This document shows positions 59,995 to 64,000 of a DNA stretch of 64,000 nt, piece by piece. The position numbers and the translations under genes are program-made. The notes under the pieces are model-generated. The model made no database searches and was not told where the DNA came from. It saw only the letters and a list, made by a program, of their open reading frames with translations. The first letter of the stretch is position 1; each line of letters opens with the position of its first letter. This stretch comes from UBA7330 sp043554545 (GTDB lineage: Bacteria > Bacteroidota > Bacteroidia > Cytophagales > Cyclobacteriaceae). Location: contig CP121337.1 of the NCBI GenBank assembly GCA_043554545.1, forward strand, positions 2,294,001 to 2,358,000. The letters run 5' to 3'.

Positions 59995-62900
59995 TTAATT
60001 CACATTTACCAAAAGAGGTAAGATCAAAAATATCCCCACCACAGAAAATATCAACCCCCCTACCGTACCCGCAGCCAACGCAAACCAGAATACCTGATTT
60101 TGTCCATCGATCAAAAAGGGGATCATTCCCGCCACTGTAGAGATGATGGTTAGTAGAACCGGTAGGATCTTATGGTTATAGGCTTTCAAATACAACACCC
60201 GGGGTGATAACCGGGGGAATTCCTTTTTCAGATTGTTGTAATCATTGATGATGAAAAAAGCCGCATTGACAGAGATCCCACTCAGCAGGATGAAGGATGC
60301 ATACCCACCCTGATCAAAATTGAGTTCAAACAGGTAAAATGTCAGAAAGATGCCCATGAAGGAAACGGGGATGATCATAATGGCAAAGAGAGGTTGCCTC
60401 AATGACTCGAACAAAGTGGCTCCAATGATGAAAATGATTAGTATGACCAACCCTATCAACCCATACTGTGTTCCATCTTCTCGCCAACCCCAATAACCTC
60501 TTTGTTCAATGAAATAGCCAATGGGTAGTTGATCATTGGTTTCCTCAAGGAATCGGTCTACCACTCGTTTCTTCAGTTGACTTGATCCGATATAATCAAA
60601 AGCAAGAACCACCTGGTACTGCTGATCTCGTCTAACAATCTTATCTCCGGACTTACGAATATTGATTTCTCCCAGATCAGTAAGCTTATGCAGTAAGGTA
60701 TCTCCTGTAGAGATTGGGAAATTTTGCAAATTCCAGGTGTCCAGCAGGTTATCTTCATTGGGTTTAATATTGAGGTTCGCCACAGTTCCTTCAATATTTC
60801 CTCTCCATACCGGTTGCTCGCTGATGTCTGTTTCCGAAAGGAAACTACTCAGTCTGGCTATTCCAATTCCTTGTCGGTTAATCTCATAGGGATCAAATGC
60901 CATGTAATATTCATAAGTCGGAGCACCGGAAAAACTGCTGGTCCCCTGGATGTCTACTTCTTTGATCCGTTCCTGTGTCAACAATTCGGATCTGAGTCCT
61001 TCCGCAATATCAAGCAGATTTTGATAACTGTATCCATACAAGTACAGATGGGTGTTCTTATATCCAAGGTTCAGTGCATTGCTGAAGCCCCTCCCTACCC
61101 CATAAATATTGGAGTCTATACCTCCTAAATAAATCGCTTTTTCGGTCAGCCGGGCTTTGAGATAATAGGGGAAGTAGGTCATCTCATGTTGCGGTTTAAA
61201 TCGAATAGTGATCCGGGCATTTCGGATCCCTGTGATCCGGGTCTCAAACTGCTCGACCTCATCAAATTGACTGATGAAATTCTCCATGTCTTTAAAGGCT
61301 TCATTCACCTGATGAATATTGGCGCCCGGAGGCATGCGGCCATTGAAGTATAGCGTTGTACGCTCAGGTTCGCCGTAGAAAGAAGACGTATAGACATTGC
61401 GATAGAACTGGTAAAGCGTGCCGCCTAACCATTTCTGCAACGGAGTATGAAGGGTATTGCGATACCAGTCACTGCCCAGGCTAACATTGTACAATTCCTC
61501 ATACCAGGTATGATATTCATCTTCGTCCTTTTCTCCTACATGTTCCGGCAACAAATAAATAGGCAGGCCAAAACCCAGGATCAAGAGAGCAAATACGGCA
61601 ACCTTAAAACGCGCTAACCATCTAATCCATCTCAAATAGATCCAATTGAACCTGATTACCCTTCGCTTATTTCGAATGGATCTTTGGGTAACCTGTTTCT
61701 TTATTCGAACCTTATCCATCAGGGCTGGAACAAAATAATAAGAGATGGCAAGTGAGACGAAAAGGTTAATGGCCAGGATATAGGCAAAATCCAGTAGTCT
61801 TAACACCTGCTCTTCTTCCAGGAAGAAGATGATGCTTAAAGCCCCGATCGTAGTGAGCGTAGCAGCCAGTATCGCCAGAAATACATTTCTATTCTGATTG
61901 TGTCTGAGATGATCAATCATCACAATGGTATTGTCAATGATGATCCCCAGGGAAATTGTCAGACCAGCCAGGGAATAAAGCTGTATTTCAATGCCGAGAA
62001 GAAAATAGAAGATAAAAGCAACGAGTACATTTACAATGATCCCTAATAGTACTATGGCCAGGTAAGCCATATTCCTGCTGGTCATCCAGACAAACACTAG
62101 CAGGATCAATATAGATAATCCCATGCGCCAAACAATGCTCAGCAATTCAGTCTGCATATGCTCGGTACTGTCATAAGTAGCCGTCATGGTCATATTTGTG
62201 GGCAGGTTACCATCCAATTGATCCATAAGCTCCTTTACCTTTCTGCCGGCAACCAGCTCATTGACCTGCTCTGAAGCCACCAGGACGATATTGATGGCAT
62301 TCAGTCCATTGATCCGGTAATAGGAGGTGGGCTCCTGGTGGGTCTTTCGAATCTTGCTGACAGTATTCAGGAAGATAATCCGATCCCCTTTTTTAGTTAC
62401 AGGGATTTCATCCCACGCTACATCATGGTCAAATGACGTTGTCAGGTAGACACCCGTATAGGCTTCCGGCCCTTGTTTATTCCTGATAGATGTCAACCCC
62501 AGAGGACGCTCGTCCAGATACTGCCGAATGGCATTGGAAAGGTCATCAGGGGTAAGTCCCAGTCCCGTCAGCTGGTGGATGTCGTATAACAACTCCCACT
62601 CGACAGGTTCCGCCCCATATACATTCACCTCCTGCAATTCCCTGATCTCGGACAGAGGTCTTTTGATATACTTTTCCCCATATTCCTGGAGTTCCTGCGG
62701 ACTGTATTTGCCGTTGAGCGTGTACGTCATCAGTGTGCGGGATTCGCCTTCACCCCCATAGTAAATGATGGGATAGCTTACACCCTGAGGAAATGTGGAA
62801 GTAACCTGTCGGATCAGGGTAGCAATTTCAAACCTGAGCATCTGCTGGTCTTCCACCTCATCAAACTTCAGCCTGACGAATCCATTACCGGTCGACGACT

Positions 62901-63150
62901 CAGAATAGATCTCGGTAACACCTTGCAAGGTGGCTAATGTGCCTTCGATCCTGGATGTCACCTTCCGTTCGATGATTTCGGGCGACACATTATGCCAGGA
63001 ATAAGAAATGGTCAGTGTATTGTTGGTGCGGCTGGGCTTATAGTTGAGGTCCAGCAAGGGAATCACACTGATCCCAATGATGGTCAGCAATACGAATGTG
63101 GCGATTACCCGGAAGGAAGAGATGTTGCCGATATGTTTTTCCCTGGTCAC
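59995..63150 (-). CDS. RND-family permease, second pump
   Basis: 1,051 residues with the RND layout. RVIATFVLLTIIGISVIPLLDLNYKPS forms TM1 and the start of the first periplasmic loop. TM4 has AGLTISLGIIIDNTIVMIDHLRH with one charged relay Asp in place of the usual pair, and the C-terminal half has ILLSGISVNAAFFIINDYNNL. The loop sequences are far from AcrB and closer to the divergent Bacteroidota CzcA/HAE1-like group. No adaptor or channel gene lies in the window beside it; they may lie past the truncated or unseen neighbours. It runs toward the signal peptidase gene. Confidence 0.85.
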   Translation of the reverse strand: MTREKHIGNISSFRVIATFVLLTIIGISVIPLLDLNYKPSRTNNTLTISYSWHNVSPEIIERKVTSRIEGTLATLQGVTEIYSESSTGNGFVRLKFDEVEDQQMLRFEIATLIRQVTSTFPQGVSYPIIYYGGEGESRTLMTYTLNGKYSPQELQEYGEKYIKRPLSEIRELQEVNVYGAEPVEWELLYDIHQLTGLGLTPDDLSNAIRQYLDERPLGLTSIRNKQGPEAYTGVYLTTSFDHDVAWDEIPVTKKGDRIIFLNTVSKIRKTHQEPTSYYRINGLNAINIVLVASEQVNELVAGRKVKELMDQLDGNLPTNMTMTATYDSTEHMQTELLSIVWRMGLSILILLVFVWMTSRNMAYLAIVLLGIIVNVLVAFIFYFLLGIEIQLYSLAGLTISLGIIIDNTIVMIDHLRHNQNRNVFLAILAATLTTIGALSIIFFLEEEQVLRLLDFAYILAINLFVSLAISYYFVPALMDKVRIKKQVTQRSIRNKRRVIRFNWIYLRWIRWLARFKVAVFALLILGFGLPIYLLPEHVGEKDEDEYHTWYEELYNVSLGSDWYRNTLHTPLQKWLGGTLYQFYRNVYTSSFYGEPERTTLYFNGRMPPGANIHQVNEAFKDMENFISQFDEVEQFETRITGIRNARITIRFKPQHEMTYFPYYLKARLTEKAIYLGGIDSNIYGVGRGFSNALNLGYKNTHLYLYGYSYQNLLDIAEGLRSELLTQERIKEVDIQGTSSFSGAPTYEYYMAFDPYEINRQGIGIARLSSFLSETDISEQPVWRGNIEGTVANLNIKPNEDNLLDTWNLQNFPISTGDTLLHKLTDLGEINIRKSGDKIVRRDQQYQVVLAFDYIGSSQLKKRVVDRFLEETNDQLPIGYFIEQRGYWGWREDGTQYGLIGLVILIIFIIGATLFESLRQPLFAIMIIPVSFMGIFLTFYLFELNFDQGGYASFILLSGISVNAAFFIINDYNNLKKEFPRLSPRVLYLKAYNHKILPVLLTIISTVAGMIPFLIDGQNQVFWFALAAGTVGGLIFSVVGIFLILPLLVNVN

Positions 63151-63240
63151 AATCCTTAAATATAAGGCAAATCAGCACATGACGGTGAGGTTTCTGAAAA
63201 GCAAGGAAGTATTATTGAAATAATACAGTATTATGAATTA

Positions 63241-64000
63241 TCAAGAATCGTTTTCATAAGCATGATGATATTTTTTTGATACTGGCCATTTAAGGTCATT
63301 CAAAAACTTATCAGTCAAATCCTGATTAGAAGCTAATGAGCAGGCTATAAAAAAATTGTCTACAATATCTTGAATGGAATTTGTCCTTGGCCTTTTGTTT
63401 ACTTCACTCCATAACTTTTTAAGAAATTCATCACCTCCGTAAGTATTATACAAGTCAAACAAAATAGAGGCAAATAAATTACTTGCTTCCAGGCCATGTT
63501 TATTTGGAATACCTTTTCCAACCAGCAAAGTATTCATGAAGTTGTAAGATGTATCAGACTTGTACAACTCAAGAAGATCTCTGTTAGCTTGCAAGTTCTC
63601 CTGGAATGAGTAACCGTTAAAAGGAGAGCATTTTAATCCAAGATTATTCATGATTACAAACCTCATAAAAACAGCAAAGCCTGTATGAAAGGAGTGGTTA
63701 ATCTCCGCTCCTGGATAATTCAATTGATCACCAAAAACCCAGAAAACTCTTCCAAGCTCATAAAATGGTAGTTGATCATAGGAATTAGATTCATCTACTT
63801 CATTGTAAAATTTGTTGAATTTCAATTTAGTTATTTCAATGGCATTTCCACCCAGTTCTCCACATCCTGAACCACATGTTGTGCTTACAACCGCAACCGT
63901 AATCTGTTCTTGATCCTTTTTTGGATTATTTAGAAGAAAACTGTATGCTTTAGCTGCTGTGTCTAAAACGTCAGTAATATTAGAAAGGGTTTGGACACAA
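63241..64000 (-). CDS. Unrecognised protein, N-terminus outside the window
   Basis: The minus-strand frame stays open from the window edge to the stop at 63241, giving at least 253 residues; an internal TTG at 63825 is not a likely start. The visible part begins VQTLSNITDVLDTAAKAYSF and STTCGSGCGELGGNAIEITK. It continues with SYDQLPFYELGRVFWVFG, then SFHTGFAVFMRFVIMNNLGL, and ends in helices (LFDLYNTYGGDEFLKKLWSEVNKRPRTNSIQDIVDNFFIACSLAS). The last part resembles the C-terminal helical domain of some secreted metallopeptidase-like proteins, with the phrase TGFAVFMR, but I see no HExxH. Function unknown. Confidence 0.6.
   Translation of the reverse strand, partial: CVQTLSNITDVLDTAAKAYSFLLNNPKKDQEQITVAVVSTTCGSGCGELGGNAIEITKLKFNKFYNEVDESNSYDQLPFYELGRVFWVFGDQLNYPGAEINHSFHTGFAVFMRFVIMNNLGLKCSPFNGYSFQENLQANRDLLELYKSDTSYNFMNTLLVGKGIPNKHGLEASNLFASILFDLYNTYGGDEFLKKLWSEVNKRPRTNSIQDIVDNFFIACSLASNQDLTDKFLNDLKWPVSKKYHHAYENDS

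Overview
The window comes from a Bacteroidota genome, most likely a marine or soil member of the Cytophagales/Flammeovirgaceae-like group (inference). The signs are AT-rich DNA, promoters of the TTG / TAnnTTTG type, gene families restricted to Bacteroidota (GSCFA, DUF6048, 'putative porin', GxGPGE six-bladed propeller lipoproteins, NVEALA-like peptides), and a DnaG whose zinc finger has lost its ligands.

Positions 1-30,200 are an ordinary chromosomal core: rpsF-rpsR-rplI, a Na/phosphate transporter, a BlaI/BlaR1-type pair with two operators, a dipeptidase, GSCFA and DUF255 proteins, priA, a DUF6452/DUF6048-like pair, surE, ribBA, dnaG, miaE, a porin, lpxK, a Nif3-like gene, a zinc-ribbon coiled-coil protein, an acyltransferase, a patatin, accA and tRNA-Asp. 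One small insertion interrupts this core at 26.2-27.4 kb: a DUF559 endonuclease-like gene embedded in repeats and bounded by a 50-bp direct repeat (49/50 identical).

Positions 30.2-40.2 kb form a defence and mobile island: hicAB; an operon of a ComEC-like metallo-beta-lactamase, a ubiquitin-E2-like protein with a SEC-C zinc motif, and a small membrane protein; an AAA ATPase; a phosphoesterase; a GIY-YIG-like protein; an excisionase-like protein; and an AbiEii/DUF6922 toxin-antitoxin pair. The metallo-beta-lactamase gene is split by an intact 1,199-bp IS3-family element. Removing the element and one copy of its 4-bp target duplication restores a single open frame.

Positions 40.3-59.8 kb hold a surface or secretion region with six divergent propeller proteins sharing a GxGPGE motif. 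It also has two small Cys-rich NVEALA-like leader peptides, each followed closely by an intrinsic terminator, thioredoxin-like proteins (one frameshifted, one without a CxxC motif), a DUF1573 protein, the 5' part of an O-antigen-ligase-like gene, an RND pump with its adaptor in one operon with two propeller lipoproteins, and a divergent type I signal peptidase. A second identical copy of the IS3 element, in inverted orientation, has truncated the ligase-like gene and an HTH gene. Positions 60-64 kb hold a second large RND permease and the end of an unrecognised gene that runs off the window.

The two most interesting systems are the IS-broken MBL/E2-like/membrane operon, which looks like an uncharacterised defence cassette, and the NVEALA peptide/propeller/DUF1573/ligase/signal-peptidase neighbourhood, which looks like a peptide maturation and export system of unknown purpose. 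Functional assignments for both are inference; the gene organisation is read directly from the sequence.
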